Source of the DNA: an uncultured Gilliamella sp.
GTDB lineage: Bacteria; Pseudomonadota; Gammaproteobacteria; Enterobacterales; Orbaceae
NCBI GenBank assembly: GCA_945271295.1
Contig: CALYPG010000007.1
Coordinates: 48,107-112,106, forward strand
Direction: 5' to 3'
DNA length: 64,000 bases
Positions 20,491 to 30,164 of this stretch are shown one piece after another (positions within the stretch are counted from its first letter, which is position 1; every line of letters begins with the position of its first letter). The notes beneath the pieces are model-generated. The model did not search any database, was not told the DNA's origin, and saw only the letters and a program-made list of their open reading frames with translations. The translations under genes and the position numbers were made by a program.

Positions 20491-20515
20491 AAAGGACGCT
20501 CGTTTGCGTCCTTTT
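20491..20515. terminator. Terminator between galU and the cystine transporter
   Basis: Stem AAAGGACGC/GCGTCCTTTT with a six-base loop between two convergent genes; T and A runs allow use from both sides. Confidence 0.85.
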
Positions 20516-20532
20516 GATTATCTTAAATCATA

Positions 20533-21954
20533 TTAAGCTTCGGTCGGATCATTATCGAGTGTCACATTAGGATCATTATAAACATTCATATCCATCAGTC
20601 CAACTTCACGATCGGTTACTAACGCCGCAGTCATTGCACCTGATACATTAGCTAATGTTCGTGCCATATCAATGATTGGATCGACAGCTAAAACCATACC
20701 AATTAATGGGAAGTACTCTGCCATTCCCATTCCAGATAATACCACGGTAGCAGCAACTGTCGCTGTACCAGGAATGCCGGCAATGCCAATAGAGCCAATA
20801 ACCACCACAATTACAAGCATAATATAAAATTGGATATTGGTATCAATACCAACCATATGAGCAACCATAACAGCAAGTAAAGCTGGGAAAAAGCCAGCAC
20901 AACCATTCATGCCAATGGTACTACCAAGTGAACCAACTAAGTTAGCTGTGCCAGTATTAACCCCCATTCTGACAGTTAAGGTCGATATTGTCATGGGTAA
21001 GGTACCTACTGAAGAACGACTGGTAAAAGCTAATAACCAAGTACCTAGTGCCTTTTTAATGAACATAATTGGTGAAACACCATGTATCAATACAATCAAA
21101 ATATGCATGATTAACATCATCAAGGTAGCAATATAAACAGCTACGACAAAGCTCGATACTTCAATGATGGCAGGAATACCATTGGAAATAATGGTACGAG
21201 CAAGTAAGGCAATCACGGCATAGGGCATATATTTAATGATGGTCATCGCAATTGACATCACTATTTTATATAGCGCTTCAATAAAGGTTTTAAACAGAGC
21301 AATAGGCTCGGGGTTCTTTTTTTCCATACGATTGGCGGCAATCCCCATTAAAGCTGAAAAAATGACTAAACCAACGATGTTCTCCTTTACCATCGAGGCA
21401 ATAATATTACTTGGAATCAGATTAACAAAAGTATCAATGATATTGGTGTATTGTTTTGCTTGTGCTGGGTGAGTGGACGTTGAACTCATTTCTCCTAATG
21501 AAAACACATTGGCTAATACAATGCCAACAACACATGCAATAGCGGTGGTAAATAGTAACCAAAAGATTCCTCTGAAAGCTATTTGCGCAAGGTTGTCTTT
21601 ACCTGAAAAATCAATAATCACTTTAACAATAGAGACAAAAATAAGTGGAATAACCAACATGCGAATAAAGGCAATAAATGCTCGTCCAAAAAGGCCATAC
21701 CAGGTTGCTATTTCTTGCATCCAAGTCGTTGAGGTATTAGGGAAACCGGCAAGTGCTTGTATTCCTAAACCAAGGACAATACCAAGAATTAACCCAATTA
21801 ACATACGAATAGAAAAATTAACTTTCCTATTTTGTAATGGCCGCATAATAGCAAAAAAACAAATAAGCAATAATGCAATACCAATTAACGTTTGGTAATG
21901 GGTAATAGATAAGAACTTTTCAAAAAAAGTTCCATGGAAAATGGCATCTGACAT
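20533..21954 (-). CDS. tcyP: L-cystine / dicarboxylate-type symporter (TcyP-like)
   Basis: A 473-residue sodium:dicarboxylate symporter family protein with many membrane segments. The order of motifs IRMLVIPLIFVSIVKVI, TSRSSVGTLPMTISTL, GSTIGMNGCAGFFPA and AVDPIIDMARTLANVSG matches the L-cystine carrier TcyP (YdjN) better than GltP or DctA. It would bring cystine in for cysteine and glutathione pools. The gene stands alone, convergent with galU. Substrate assignment is by pattern only. Confidence 0.85.
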   Translation of the reverse strand: MSDAIFHGTFFEKFLSITHYQTLIGIALLLICFFAIMRPLQNRKVNFSIRMLIGLILGIVLGLGIQALAGFPNTSTTWMQEIATWYGLFGRAFIAFIRMLVIPLIFVSIVKVIIDFSGKDNLAQIAFRGIFWLLFTTAIACVVGIVLANVFSLGEMSSTSTHPAQAKQYTNIIDTFVNLIPSNIIASMVKENIVGLVIFSALMGIAANRMEKKNPEPIALFKTFIEALYKIVMSIAMTIIKYMPYAVIALLARTIISNGIPAIIEVSSFVVAVYIATLMMLIMHILIVLIHGVSPIMFIKKALGTWLLAFTSRSSVGTLPMTISTLTVRMGVNTGTANLVGSLGSTIGMNGCAGFFPALLAVMVAHMVGIDTNIQFYIMLVIVVVIGSIGIAGIPGTATVAATVVLSGMGMAEYFPLIGMVLAVDPIIDMARTLANVSGAMTAALVTDREVGLMDMNVYNDPNVTLDNDPTEA

Positions 21955-22082
21955 AATTGACCCCCGGCTATTAATAATACATTTAATTATCTTATATCAT
22001 ATAGTGTTAAAAATATTATATTTAATATTTTTGCTAGTTAGATAAGATGATTGTTAATTAAGACGTTTTGATATTTGTTAAT

Positions 22083-23414
22083 CTATTTGGCAATGGAGCC
22101 AGCGATATTTAAAATATCCCATGGTCTTGAAAATGGTGGTGCGTATAAAAAATCCATCATGGCTAAATCATCGATGTGCATTTGTGCCCAAATTGCCGTT
22201 GCTAAGGTGTTTACTCGCAGTGCTGCACCACTTCCTCCCGCTATTTGACCGCCTAAAATAACACGAGTATCAGCATGGTAAATCAGTTTAGCTATTACCA
22301 TGGTTTGTCCTGCAACATAGTTACTGTGATTTTTATCTTTTACTATAACGATTTTATAAGGTATCTGGGCTTTTGTTGCCTCATTTTCAGTTAAGCCTGT
22401 ACGGCCTGCTTCAATATCAAATGTTCTTAAGGCTGACGTACCAATTGTGCCCGGGTATTGGCAATGCCCGCCGCCTATGTTTTCACCAACAATTTTGCCT
22501 AATTTATTGGCACCAGTAGCCAATGGAATATAAACCATTGAATGACTCACCCTATGGTTAAGTGCCACACAGTCACCAGCCGCATAAACATCAGGAAGAT
22601 TAGTTTGTCCTAAACTATCGGTAATGATTGCGCCATTGCTAAGCATTTCAATGCCAATATTTTTGTAGATATCATTATTAGGTTTTACCCCAGTGGCAAT
22701 GATAACTGCATCAGCAGGATATTGTCCTTTGTTAGTAATAACATGAGTGACTTTTTGGTTGCCTTCAAAACCTTGTACTTGTTCTTGTAAATGTAGATCA
22801 CAATACTGTTTTATATTTTCTTCGATAATATCTGTAATTTGTTGATCAAAAGCCTCAATAAGTACGCGATCATTTAATTGAATAATTCTGACATTTTTAT
22901 TAAGTGCGACTAGCGATTCTGCTATTTCCAGTCCAATATACCCAGCACCAACAACTACTACATTCTTGATCTCAGAATTGGTGAGTGTTTTTTTTATTGC
23001 CAGTCCATCATGTAGATCGCGGAGTGTAAAAATATTGTCAAGTTGACTATGAGTAAAGGTTGGAATTATTGGTTTTGCTCCCACGGCTAATAGTAATTTA
23101 TCATAGTTATCATCAAAGCTATTGCCATTACTAAGATCTTTGACGGTTATTTTTTTACTATTTATGTCGATAGCTATAACCTCGTGCAGTGTTTTTATTT
23201 CAATACCATCTTTTTGGAATTGTTCAGGTGTTCGGGAGATCATCTCATTTGGGTCAGAAAAGTTGTCTCCAATAAAATAGGGTAAGCCACAAGCACCAAA
23301 TGAAACAATATCCGATTTTTCATATATACGAATGGTTGCATTTGGGTTCATTCTTTTGGCTTTTGCGGCAGCGCTTGCTCCTGCTGCTTGAGCGCCAATG
23401 ATGATTATTTTCAT
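22083..23414 (-). CDS. CoA-disulfide reductase / NADH oxidase-like flavoprotein
   Basis: A 443-residue pyridine nucleotide-disulfide oxidoreductase. It has the N-terminal FAD fold (IIIGAQAAGASAAAKAKR), a single redox cysteine in SFGACGLPYFIGDN, the NAD(P)H fold (VVVGAGYIGLEIAE), the second FAD motif (VYAAGDCVAL) and the dimerisation domain. One active cysteine, not a CxxxxC pair, places it with CoA-disulfide reductases and water-forming NADH oxidases. Residues around the Cys look more like the CoA-disulfide type. It lies downstream of hemH on the same strand, separated by a repeat and a hairpin. Confidence 0.8.
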   Translation of the reverse strand: MKIIIIGAQAAGASAAAKAKRMNPNATIRIYEKSDIVSFGACGLPYFIGDNFSDPNEMISRTPEQFQKDGIEIKTLHEVIAIDINSKKITVKDLSNGNSFDDNYDKLLLAVGAKPIIPTFTHSQLDNIFTLRDLHDGLAIKKTLTNSEIKNVVVVGAGYIGLEIAESLVALNKNVRIIQLNDRVLIEAFDQQITDIIEENIKQYCDLHLQEQVQGFEGNQKVTHVITNKGQYPADAVIIATGVKPNNDIYKNIGIEMLSNGAIITDSLGQTNLPDVYAAGDCVALNHRVSHSMVYIPLATGANKLGKIVGENIGGGHCQYPGTIGTSALRTFDIEAGRTGLTENEATKAQIPYKIVIVKDKNHSNYVAGQTMVIAKLIYHADTRVILGGQIAGGSGAALRVNTLATAIWAQMHIDDLAMMDFLYAPPFSRPWDILNIAGSIAK

Positions 23415-23473
23415 ATATTATTCTCCTTTGTGCTTGCAGGGTAACGATTAATTATTTTATTTATTTAACGTAG

Positions 23474-23491
23474 CGTAATGTAGTCATTACG
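23474..23491. other. Short hairpin downstream of hemH
   Basis: Perfect seven-base inverted repeat CGTAATG/CATTACG with a four-base loop in the gap between hemH and the flavoprotein gene. It may help end hemH transcription, but the T run after it is poor. Confidence 0.45.
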
Positions 23492-23504
23492 TTAATTCAT
23501 TATC

Positions 23505-23542
23505 TTGTAAAGATGTTTCAGGTTAACTATACGTTTCAGTAT
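23505..23542 (+). repeat. Interspersed ~39-bp repeat, copy C, overlapping the hemH stop
   Basis: TTGTAAAGATGTTTCAGG is followed by a short spacer and TATACGTTTCAGTAT. The right half lies inside hemH and encodes its last residues (TETYS) and stop codon. Confidence 0.85.
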
Positions 23543-24500
23543 GTTGAATTAAATCTATAATTAAATTGATTTGTAAATCGGAATCATTTAATGCTGGAAT
23601 GTAGTGAAATTTTTCTCCTCCTGCATTTAAAAAAATTGCTCGATTTTGTTCATCAATTTCATAAATTGTTTCAATACAATCGACTGAAAATCCAGGGCAC
23701 ATAACCTGAACATTTTTGATGTTGTTGTTTGCTAATTGTTCTAATACATCACTGGTATTAGGTTCAACCCATTTACCTTTACCAAACTTAGATTGATAAG
23801 CCATGTGTATTGGCAGATTTATACCATTGGCTTGGCATTTATCAACTAACAGTTGGGTTGTGAGTTCACAACGCTCAATATAATCATCTTGCCTTTTATC
23901 TCGATAACGTTCAGGGATACCATGGTAAGAAAGAAGTAATACTTCTGGTTGCCCATGCTGTAAAAAAGCTTGTTTTACTTGTAAAAAAAGAGCATTGATA
24001 TAACTCGGATGATCGGCATAATCGCGAATATAGTAAGCATGAGCAAGAATCGAATTAGCTGGCATCAATTGCTTTAATTTGTCAAAAGCGGCTAGCGTTG
24101 TGGTGGTTGAATATTGAGGGAACAGTGGCAATATAGTAATTTTATTGCATGATTTGAGATTTTCTAGCGCTGATTGCATATTGGGTTCCCCATATGTCAT
24201 CGCGAGTTCACATCGAACATTAGGTAGGTAGTAGTTTAATTTATCTTTTAGTATTTGGCTGTAATGTAATAAAGGCGAAGCGCCTTCTATCCAAATTTCG
24301 CGGTAATGGTTAATAATATAAGGAATCCGCTTGGGTAGCACAATATATCTTAAAATCGGATACCAAATAAAATAGGGCAGGTCAACCACATGCCGATCGA
24401 GTAAAAATTCGGTTAAATACTGTTTAATCGCTGCGGGTGTTGTGTCACTTGGGGTACCTAAATTAATTAGTAACAGGCCGTGTTTTTTCTCCACAGGCAA
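23523..24500 (-). CDS. hemH: Ferrochelatase
   Basis: Inserts ferrous iron into protoporphyrin IX, the last step of haem synthesis. The 325-residue protein has LLINLGTPSDTTPAAIKQYL at the start, the metal-binding His in LLSYHGIPERYRDK and the Glu in CPGFSVDCIETIYEID. It lies three bases after waaA in the run orn-waaA-hemH, an unusual grouping. The final residues come from an interspersed repeat, so the natural C-terminus has probably been replaced or extended. Confidence 0.95.
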   Translation of the reverse strand: MPVEKKHGLLLINLGTPSDTTPAAIKQYLTEFLLDRHVVDLPYFIWYPILRYIVLPKRIPYIINHYREIWIEGASPLLHYSQILKDKLNYYLPNVRCELAMTYGEPNMQSALENLKSCNKITILPLFPQYSTTTTLAAFDKLKQLMPANSILAHAYYIRDYADHPSYINALFLQVKQAFLQHGQPEVLLLSYHGIPERYRDKRQDDYIERCELTTQLLVDKCQANGINLPIHMAYQSKFGKGKWVEPNTSDVLEQLANNNIKNVQVMCPGFSVDCIETIYEIDEQNRAIFLNAGGEKFHYIPALNDSDLQINLIIDLIQHTETYS

Positions 24501-24503
24501 TCC

Positions 24504-25775
24504 TTATTTTGAGGTAAGATAACGATTGATTATTGCAAGTAATCGATGAAGCGCACCTTGATTTTGTTTTAATACTTGATAAGCGTGTTCGCCCATTTGT
24601 CTGCTCATCATCTTATCATTTAACAGATGATCTATTGCTGAATATAAGGCATCAGCTGAATTTGTGCAAACTGTCATTCCCTTGGCAGCAATTAATTGTT
24701 CACAAATTACTTTAAAATTGAAAAAGTGTTCACCACTAATAATGGGAATATGGTGTAGTGCTGGCTCTAGTGGATTATGCCCGCCGTGTTCAACTAAACT
24801 ACCACCTACAAAGGCAATATCGGCAAGAGCATAAAGCTCTAATAGTTCCCCCATGGTATCGCCTAAAATGACTTGTGTTTGTGCTGTTGGCATTGCGTTA
24901 CTACTGCGACACAGGTAATTAAATCCATTATCAGTAATGAGTTTTTCAACTGCTCTAAAACGTTCAGGATGACGAGGCACAATAATTAATAACAAATTTG
25001 GATGCGGTTTAAGTAAATGTTTAAATGCGGTTAAAATTATTTCATCCTCACCGCTATGAGTACTAGCAGCAATCAAAGTGGGGCGATTTAATTGCCATTG
25101 CTGTTTTAGTTGTGCTATTTTTTTTTGTTGTTCCGCGGTTAAGTCAATATCAAACTTAATACTTCCGGTAACAGCTAAGTGACTAGCTGGTAGGCCGAGC
25201 GAAACAAATCGTTCACCATCTTGCTGGTTTTGTGCTACTACCATACTAATTTTAGACAGTAAGTTGCTAATGGCTCGTCCTAATTTTCGATACCTATTCG
25301 CTGAGCGTTCAGATAATCTGGCATTAGCAATAATCAGTGGGATCTGGCTTTTATTACATTGACTAACCAAGTTCGGCCAGAGTTCTGTTTCCATAATTAT
25401 GACTAACTTTGGCTGGAGTATTTTTAGAAAACGTCTGATTGCACATGGTAAGTCATAAGGTAAATAGACATGACTGACACTATTATTTAAGAGATCTTTT
25501 ACTCGCTGTGAACCGGTTGGTGTCATGGTCGTGACGGTTATTGGCAAATCAGGATATTGCTGCTGTAACGCTTTAATTAAAGGTATTGCTGCGATAGTTT
25601 CACCAACCGAAACAGCATGGACTAAAATTCCATCTGGTTTGACTTTATTGTTGCAAAAGCCATAGCGTTCAAGTATGCGTTGACGATAAGCAGGGGCTTT
25701 ACGACTGCGCCATAACAATTTTAACCAAACTAATGGTTGTATTAAATAAACTAAGATAGTATATAGAATTTGCAT
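24504..25775 (-). CDS. waaA: 3-deoxy-D-manno-octulosonic acid (Kdo) transferase
   Basis: A GT30 glycosyltransferase, 423 residues, that adds Kdo to lipid IVA in the inner membrane. It begins with a membrane anchor (LYTILVYLIQPLVWLKLLW), followed by VHAVSVGETIAAIPL and TTMTPTGSQRV; the second domain has PRHPERF and FVGGSLVEHGGHNPLEPA. These are the standard WaaA motifs. It sits five bases after orn and three before hemH. This indicates a Kdo-containing lipopolysaccharide. Confidence 0.96.
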   Translation of the reverse strand: MQILYTILVYLIQPLVWLKLLWRSRKAPAYRQRILERYGFCNNKVKPDGILVHAVSVGETIAAIPLIKALQQQYPDLPITVTTMTPTGSQRVKDLLNNSVSHVYLPYDLPCAIRRFLKILQPKLVIIMETELWPNLVSQCNKSQIPLIIANARLSERSANRYRKLGRAISNLLSKISMVVAQNQQDGERFVSLGLPASHLAVTGSIKFDIDLTAEQQKKIAQLKQQWQLNRPTLIAASTHSGEDEIILTAFKHLLKPHPNLLLIIVPRHPERFRAVEKLITDNGFNYLCRSSNAMPTAQTQVILGDTMGELLELYALADIAFVGGSLVEHGGHNPLEPALHHIPIISGEHFFNFKVICEQLIAAKGMTVCTNSADALYSAIDHLLNDKMMSRQMGEHAYQVLKQNQGALHRLLAIINRYLTSK

Positions 25776-25780
25776 ATAAG

Positions 25781-26344
25781 TTAATTAGTTATATTAAAAA
25801 AGTGTTGGCGATAATAACTAAGCTCGGCAATCGAATCACGAATATCATCTAATGCTTGATGAGTACTCTGTTTACTGATTCCTTTTAAGATTTGCGGTTT
25901 CCAGCGTTTAGCCAGTTCTTTGATAGTACTGACATCTAAATAGCGATAATGAAAATAACGCTCTAACATTGGCATATAATTAAATAAAAATCGGCGATCT
26001 TGTCCAATGGTATTACCACAAATTGGTGAGCTATTTTCTGGTACCCATAGTTTCAAGAACTCTATAGTTTGTAATTCAGCTTGTTGTTCAGTAATGGTAC
26101 TTTGACGAACGCGCTCAATTAGACCAGATTTTCCATGAGTAGTTTTATTCCAATCATCCATTAATGCCAGTTGTTCATCTGATTGATGCACGGCTATTAC
26201 CGGACCTTCGGCAAGAATATTCAGGTCAGAATCGGTAACAATCGTCGCAATTTCGATAATACGATCAGTGCTTGGATTAAGCCCTGTCATTTCAAGATCT
26301 ATCCAAATAAGATTATTACTGTTAATTTGAGATTGTGTAGTCAT
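25781..26344 (-). CDS. orn: Oligoribonuclease
   Basis: Degrades two- to five-base RNA fragments and linear cyclic-di-GMP products. The 187-residue DEDDh exonuclease has Exo [21 protein letters not shown], Exo II around [16 protein letters not shown] and Exo [19 protein letters not shown]. First gene of orn-waaA-hemH and divergent from rsgA with 73 bases between, the same orn/rsgA divergence as in E. coli. Confidence 0.96.
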   Translation of the reverse strand: MTTQSQINSNNLIWIDLEMTGLNPSTDRIIEIATIVTDSDLNILAEGPVIAVHQSDEQLALMDDWNKTTHGKSGLIERVRQSTITEQQAELQTIEFLKLWVPENSSPICGNTIGQDRRFLFNYMPMLERYFHYRYLDVSTIKELAKRWKPQILKGISKQSTHQALDDIRDSIAELSYYRQHFFNITN

Positions 26345-26423
26345 ATTTTGTTGTAGAAATTTCTTTTTGATGCCGAGTAGTGTAGCATAACTGTCAAACT
26401 GTTTTAGTAAAAAATTAGTGACC

Positions 26424-27452
26424 GTGGCGAAAAATAAACTCTCTCAAAATCAAAAAAGGCGTGTTGCAGCTAAACATCAACAACGTTTAACGACGCAACA
26501 AGATGAAAATTTATCAAATTTTTCATTACCCCGAGATGGTGTGGTAATAAGTCGTTTTGGTAAATCTGCAGACGTTGAAGATAGTAGTGGACAGATCTTT
26601 CGTTGTAGTATTCGTCGCACTTTACCCTCATTGGTAACCGGTGATAACGTTATGTGGCGTGAAAGCTTAGAGCCTAATACGAATGGTATTATTGAAGCTG
26701 TACACCCGCGTCATTCTGAACTGGTACGTCCTGATTTTTATGATGGTGTTAAACCAGTAGCGGCAAATATTGACCAAATTGTGATTATTTCAGCGGTATT
26801 GCCAGAATTGTCATTTAATATCATCGATCGTTATTTGGTGGCATGTGAGGCAATAAATATCAAACCAATTATTGTATTGAACAAAATTGATTTATTAAGT
26901 GAAGAACAACGAGCTGAGGTTGAGAATCAATTAGCAATTTATACTGAAATTGGTTATTCGGTAGTATTGGTTTCATGTCAAAATGAACAAGGTATTACAT
27001 TATTGCAAGAAGCTTTACAAAATAAAATATCGATTTTAGTTGGCCAATCAGGGGTTGGTAAATCGAGTATTATCAATTTACTATTACCTGAACAATCGCA
27101 ATTTGCTATGACAGGGAATGTGTCTGAATTATCAGGGCTTGGTCAACATACTACAACTTCGACCAGACTTTATCATTTGCCAAATGGTGGTGATATTATT
27201 GATTCACCAGGTATTCGAGAATTTGGTTTGTGGCATTTAGATCCAGAACAGGTTATAAATGGCTTTAAGGAGTTTGATGCTTATTTAGGTGGTTGTCAAT
27301 TTCGTGATTGTAATCATTTAAATACTCCAGGATGTTTGTTACAACAGGCAGTCAAAGAAGGTAAAATTGCACCATCTAGGTTAGAGAATTATCACCGAAT
27401 TTTACATACGATGCAGGAAGTAAAAGCTAAAACCAATAAAAGTTATAAATAG
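26424..27452 (+). CDS. rsgA: Ribosome small-subunit GTPase RsgA
   Basis: A late 30S assembly GTPase with permuted motifs: an N-terminal OB fold, then G4 NKID, G1 [10 protein letters not shown]3 DSPGIREFG and a zinc finger [14 protein letters not shown]. About 342 residues. It starts at GTG; 26424 gives MAKNKLSQ, matching the E. coli N-terminus, while a GTG at 26418 adds two residues. Neither has a good ribosome site. Divergent from orn. Downstream begins the accessory region. Confidence 0.96.
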   Translation: MAKNKLSQNQKRRVAAKHQQRLTTQQDENLSNFSLPRDGVVISRFGKSADVEDSSGQIFRCSIRRTLPSLVTGDNVMWRESLEPNTNGIIEAVHPRHSELVRPDFYDGVKPVAANIDQIVIISAVLPELSFNIIDRYLVACEAINIKPIIVLNKIDLLSEEQRAEVENQLAIYTEIGYSVVLVSCQNEQGITLLQEALQNKISILVGQSGVGKSSIINLLLPEQSQFAMTGNVSELSGLGQHTTTSTRLYHLPNGGDIIDSPGIREFGLWHLDPEQVINGFKEFDAYLGGCQFRDCNHLNTPGCLLQQAVKEGKIAPSRLENYHRILHTMQEVKAKTNKSYK

Positions 27453-27467
27453 TCAAGATTAATTTGA

Positions 27468-27593
27468 CCAAGACAAATTGGTAAGAACAAATTTAAACAA
27501 CGCTTTAGTGTTGACCTAAAAAAAGAGAAGTATCAGGATGATCCTAAGGATTTTAATTACACGATAATCGATATTGATACTCATGTCCCGTAG
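27468..27593 (+). pseudogene. Possible toxin-tail remnant 1
   Basis: An open frame of 41 codons between stops, without a start, ending RFSVDLKKEKYQDDPKDF and then DIDTHVP. The charged, C-terminal-like composition just before a small orphan gene (27622) fits the cut-off end of a polymorphic toxin. Nothing is recognised; the interpretation comes from position. Confidence 0.35.
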
Positions 27594-27621
27594 ACTAAAA
27601 TTAATTACGAGAGGTAGTAAA

Positions 27622-28077
27622 ATGGGTGATATTAATCCCTATAACCCTTTTCCATGGAGATTTAGAGGCGATATAAGAGATGGTAGCTATTGTGAACTTG
27701 ATCTTGATGATGGCAAAACGACTCGCTTTATTGTAATAAGAGTAAAACCTTATATGCCGGATGATGACTATGAAAGAGAATGCCAATTGGTTGAACTAGG
27801 TGTTTATACTTGGGAAGGTATGTATCCAGAAATAGAAAAACTTGGCTATATGCCTGACCGAAATAAAGTTTTTTGGTTATATAATGTCTATGTGGATGAT
27901 ATTGAAAAAGAATTTTTAGTTGACTCTGATTCGGAAGTGTTTGCAATGAATGCCAAAAATTGTGAACAATTTGTATTTGATGATTTTTACAAATGCATGG
28001 CTTTTTTAAAAGAAAAATATCATGTAGCAGAAAAAGACTTCAAGAAAGAATGGGAAACAAATTATCCTAAATATTGA
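27622..28077 (+). CDS. Orphan acidic protein, putative immunity protein
   Basis: A 151-residue acidic, tryptophan- and tyrosine-rich protein. The ATG at 27622 follows GAGAGG; longer frames upstream lack a site. It opens with NPYNPFPWRFRGDIRDG and has no signal or membrane segment. No family is recognised with confidence. Small size, acidity and its place first in a row of similar orphans next to a broken tail make an immunity protein the best guess. Confidence 0.55.
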   Translation: MGDINPYNPFPWRFRGDIRDGSYCELDLDDGKTTRFIVIRVKPYMPDDDYERECQLVELGVYTWEGMYPEIEKLGYMPDRNKVFWLYNVYVDDIEKEFLVDSDSEVFAMNAKNCEQFVFDDFYKCMAFLKEKYHVAEKDFKKEWETNYPKY

Positions 28078-28102
28078 CTTACAAATCGATATAGCGATAC
28101 AG

Positions 28103-28510
28103 ATGAAAACTGACATAGAACTTTTAATAGCAGAATATTTAAAAGAAGTAGCAAACGTAATAGCTGTTTTCTCTACCAAGATTGGAAGAAAAGATATTTT
28201 ACGAGCTTGGGGCGAAGAGTCTATTCCCGCAAAAGGCGAAATTTCCAAAAATGTGTTTTATGAGCTTCATGGTATTGGATGTTATTTATCATATAAAGAT
28301 TATCATATAGACTTTGATTTTGGTCCGAAAGACCGAATTGATGGATTCGACTTATATAAACTTAAGGATTATGCTCAACAATTTCCTGATAAATATCCAC
28401 AGTATCAAGATGGAACTATTTTAGAAAAGGATTTTAATAGATTAATTGAGTTAGGAATCATTTCCCAAAAATACATTGGAAATAGTTGGTTGTATTTTTT
28501 TAATAATTAG
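28103..28510 (+). CDS. Orphan protein resembling DUF6896
   Basis: A 135-residue cytoplasmic protein with YELHGIGCYLSYKDYHIDFD, then GFDLYKLKDYAQQFPD. This His-Gly-Gly-Cys plus IDFDFG...GFD layout resembles DUF6896 proteins, a group often found in toxin/immunity loci; I recall the pattern but cannot test it. It lies 25 bases after the previous orphan and could share its transcript. Confidence 0.55.
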   Translation: MKTDIELLIAEYLKEVANVIAVFSTKIGRKDILRAWGEESIPAKGEISKNVFYELHGIGCYLSYKDYHIDFDFGPKDRIDGFDLYKLKDYAQQFPDKYPQYQDGTILEKDFNRLIELGIISQKYIGNSWLYFFNN

Positions 28511-28818
28511 ATAAATTAAACCAATTATGGTAACTGATGCTCATGCAAAAAAATTGATAGTAAATCAGCAATCAAAGATTTGTACTATAATGATTTACAT
28601 ATAGCTAAAAAAATCTACATTGAAGCAATTTATGGCTGTCAGTAAAATTACTAAAGATGCTAATGTGATTGTTGAAAGTAATCATTAATATATATTGTAG
28701 ACAAGATAGGTGTGATTTTGCCTGAAACAATTCCCAAAACCCTTTCATTTAGCCAAATACCTCGAATTAAATCTATATCTAAAATTGTCGTCGATTTTAT
28801 CGATTGGAGTAATAAGTA
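28511..28818 (+). other. Gene-free stretch with short broken frames
   Basis: Holds three short frames without plausible starts or lengths: one with SAIKDLYYNDLHIAKKIY near 28553-28636, one with MAVSKITKDANVIVE near 28633-28689, and one ending IPRIKSISKIVVDFIDWSNK at about 28819. Shifts between frames suggest decayed coding sequence. No RNA gene or promoter stands out. Confidence 0.4.
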
Positions 28819-29301
28819 ATGATAATACTTAAGTTTGAAACAGGAGAGATCCAGAAATTCGATGTTAATAGTTTGGATGGATTTAATTTTGATAATAGAC
28901 AATTACATACGGCTATATTCGAAGGCATGTCATTATATAAAGCTAGTTTCCGATCTGCCAATTTACGGAGTGCTAATTTTGCTCATTGTTTGTTAAATCA
29001 AGCTGATTTTAGCAATTCATTATTAATGAATGTAAATTTTATAGCGGCTTGTTTAATCAGCACCAATCTTACTAATGCTAAGCTAATGGGAGCAGAGTTT
29101 CTCAATGCTAATTTGATGAATTCCGATTTATCCGGAGCTGATTTATTTAATGTAAATTTAAGTAATACAAATTTAAGTGGGGCAAATTTAACAGCAGAAA
29201 GGATTGAGGACGCTTGTTTTGACAAAGCTATTTATAATAAGGATACGATTTGGCCTGATGGTTTTTCTCCTATCAATAAAGGTGCAATGTTAGTCATATG
29301 A
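28819..29301 (+). CDS. Pentapeptide-repeat protein
   Basis: A 160-residue protein whose middle (about residues 45-130) is a run of A(N/D)Lxx pentapeptides such as ANLRSANFAH, TNLTNAKLMG and SDLSGADLFNVNLSNTNL, which fold into a right-handed square beta helix. Some family members protect gyrase; others are effectors or immunity-like. Its place among orphan genes suggests a defence or immunity role, but nothing specific is visible. Starts at 28819, next to the end of a decayed frame. Confidence 0.8.
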   Translation: MIILKFETGEIQKFDVNSLDGFNFDNRQLHTAIFEGMSLYKASFRSANLRSANFAHCLLNQADFSNSLLMNVNFIAACLISTNLTNAKLMGAEFLNANLMNSDLSGADLFNVNLSNTNLSGANLTAERIEDACFDKAIYNKDTIWPDGFSPINKGAMLVI

Positions 29302-29599
29302 TAAACCGGAAAGATACCTTTATACAAAATATCAATATTTATCTATCGCTGGTAAGTAATGGATATAACAAGGCGGAAAACTATCGTTTGTTGTCGCAAT
29401 TATATCTATGCGCCTGATTGGTGGTTGCGATTTTAGTGCACTGGTATAGTTAAACGATCGCGCATCAGTTTATTCTTATGTCAATGACCAGTATATATCA
29501 TGGTAGAGAACAACTTATAGATAAATATTATCGGAAAATTGATAAAAATGGTAAATCAATAGGCGTATTGATTAATAATAAAAATGAATAGGAAAAATT
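29302..29599 (+). pseudogene. Decayed region, possible Rhs/toxin tail remnants
   Basis: Contains CCGGAAAGAT at 29306, identical to the left arm of the terminator at 31253. At 29456-29506 a 16-codon frame reads SVYSYVNDQYISW before a stop, which resembles the YSYVNDNPISWID end of Rhs cores. At about 29484-29591 a frame MTSIYHGREQLIDKYYRK... ends INNKNE just before the next orphan gene. The Rhs reading rests on a dozen residues and is tentative. Confidence 0.3.
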
Positions 29600-30073
29600 A
29601 TGACAAATGATGTAAGAGGTTATATCAATTATTCGGGCGAAAAGAATCTAGCTTCTTTGATAATATCTATAGAACAAAAATATAATATTGGAATAAAGGC
29701 GATTAAACTTGATGAGTTATATAATTTTCCTTCATCAATATTATCTGATGACAATAAAAAAAGATTTATTTTTACAATTGGTGATGACAATGAATATTAT
29801 AACGCAAGCTTTTTAATTGATTACATTGATTATGCACCTGAAGCAGATATAGGGTACCCAATAATGGCTAAAGATCGACTTAATATTCTTTTAGATGCTT
29901 TGTCAGACATAATTAAAATTACTAATGCATCTAAAATGGTTATTGCATTAACTGACAGTTGTCAAATAGCAACAATAAAAAAAATAAACTTCACTGAGAT
30001 GCGAGAAACTATTTATGCTGATTTTGAAACCTATCAAGCGCCACCAGATACACTTTATGAAATCATATGTTAA
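29600..30073 (+). CDS. Orphan acidic protein, putative immunity protein
   Basis: A 157-residue cytoplasmic protein with AGGAAAAATT before the ATG. Notable stretches are GYINYSGEKNLASLIISI and FLIDYIDYAPEADIGYP. No signal peptide, membrane segment or known domain is seen. It starts nine bases after a short tail-like frame, the arrangement expected for a toxin/immunity pair whose toxin has been lost. Function inferred only from this context. Confidence 0.5.
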   Translation: MTNDVRGYINYSGEKNLASLIISIEQKYNIGIKAIKLDELYNFPSSILSDDNKKRFIFTIGDDNEYYNASFLIDYIDYAPEADIGYPIMAKDRLNILLDALSDIIKITNASKMVIALTDSCQIATIKKINFTEMRETIYADFETYQAPPDTLYEIIC

Positions 30074-30164
30074 TAAAACTACCAAGAGAATTCTCGCTTA
30101 ACTAACAGAAGCTGATTTATCATTTTCTGGTAGGCAACTGGCTAATATTATTTAAAGGAATTCT

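Noticed and set aside
21473..21898. 141-codon frame antisense to the cystine carrier
   Set aside because: Mirror of a hydrophobic coding sequence, no start signal.
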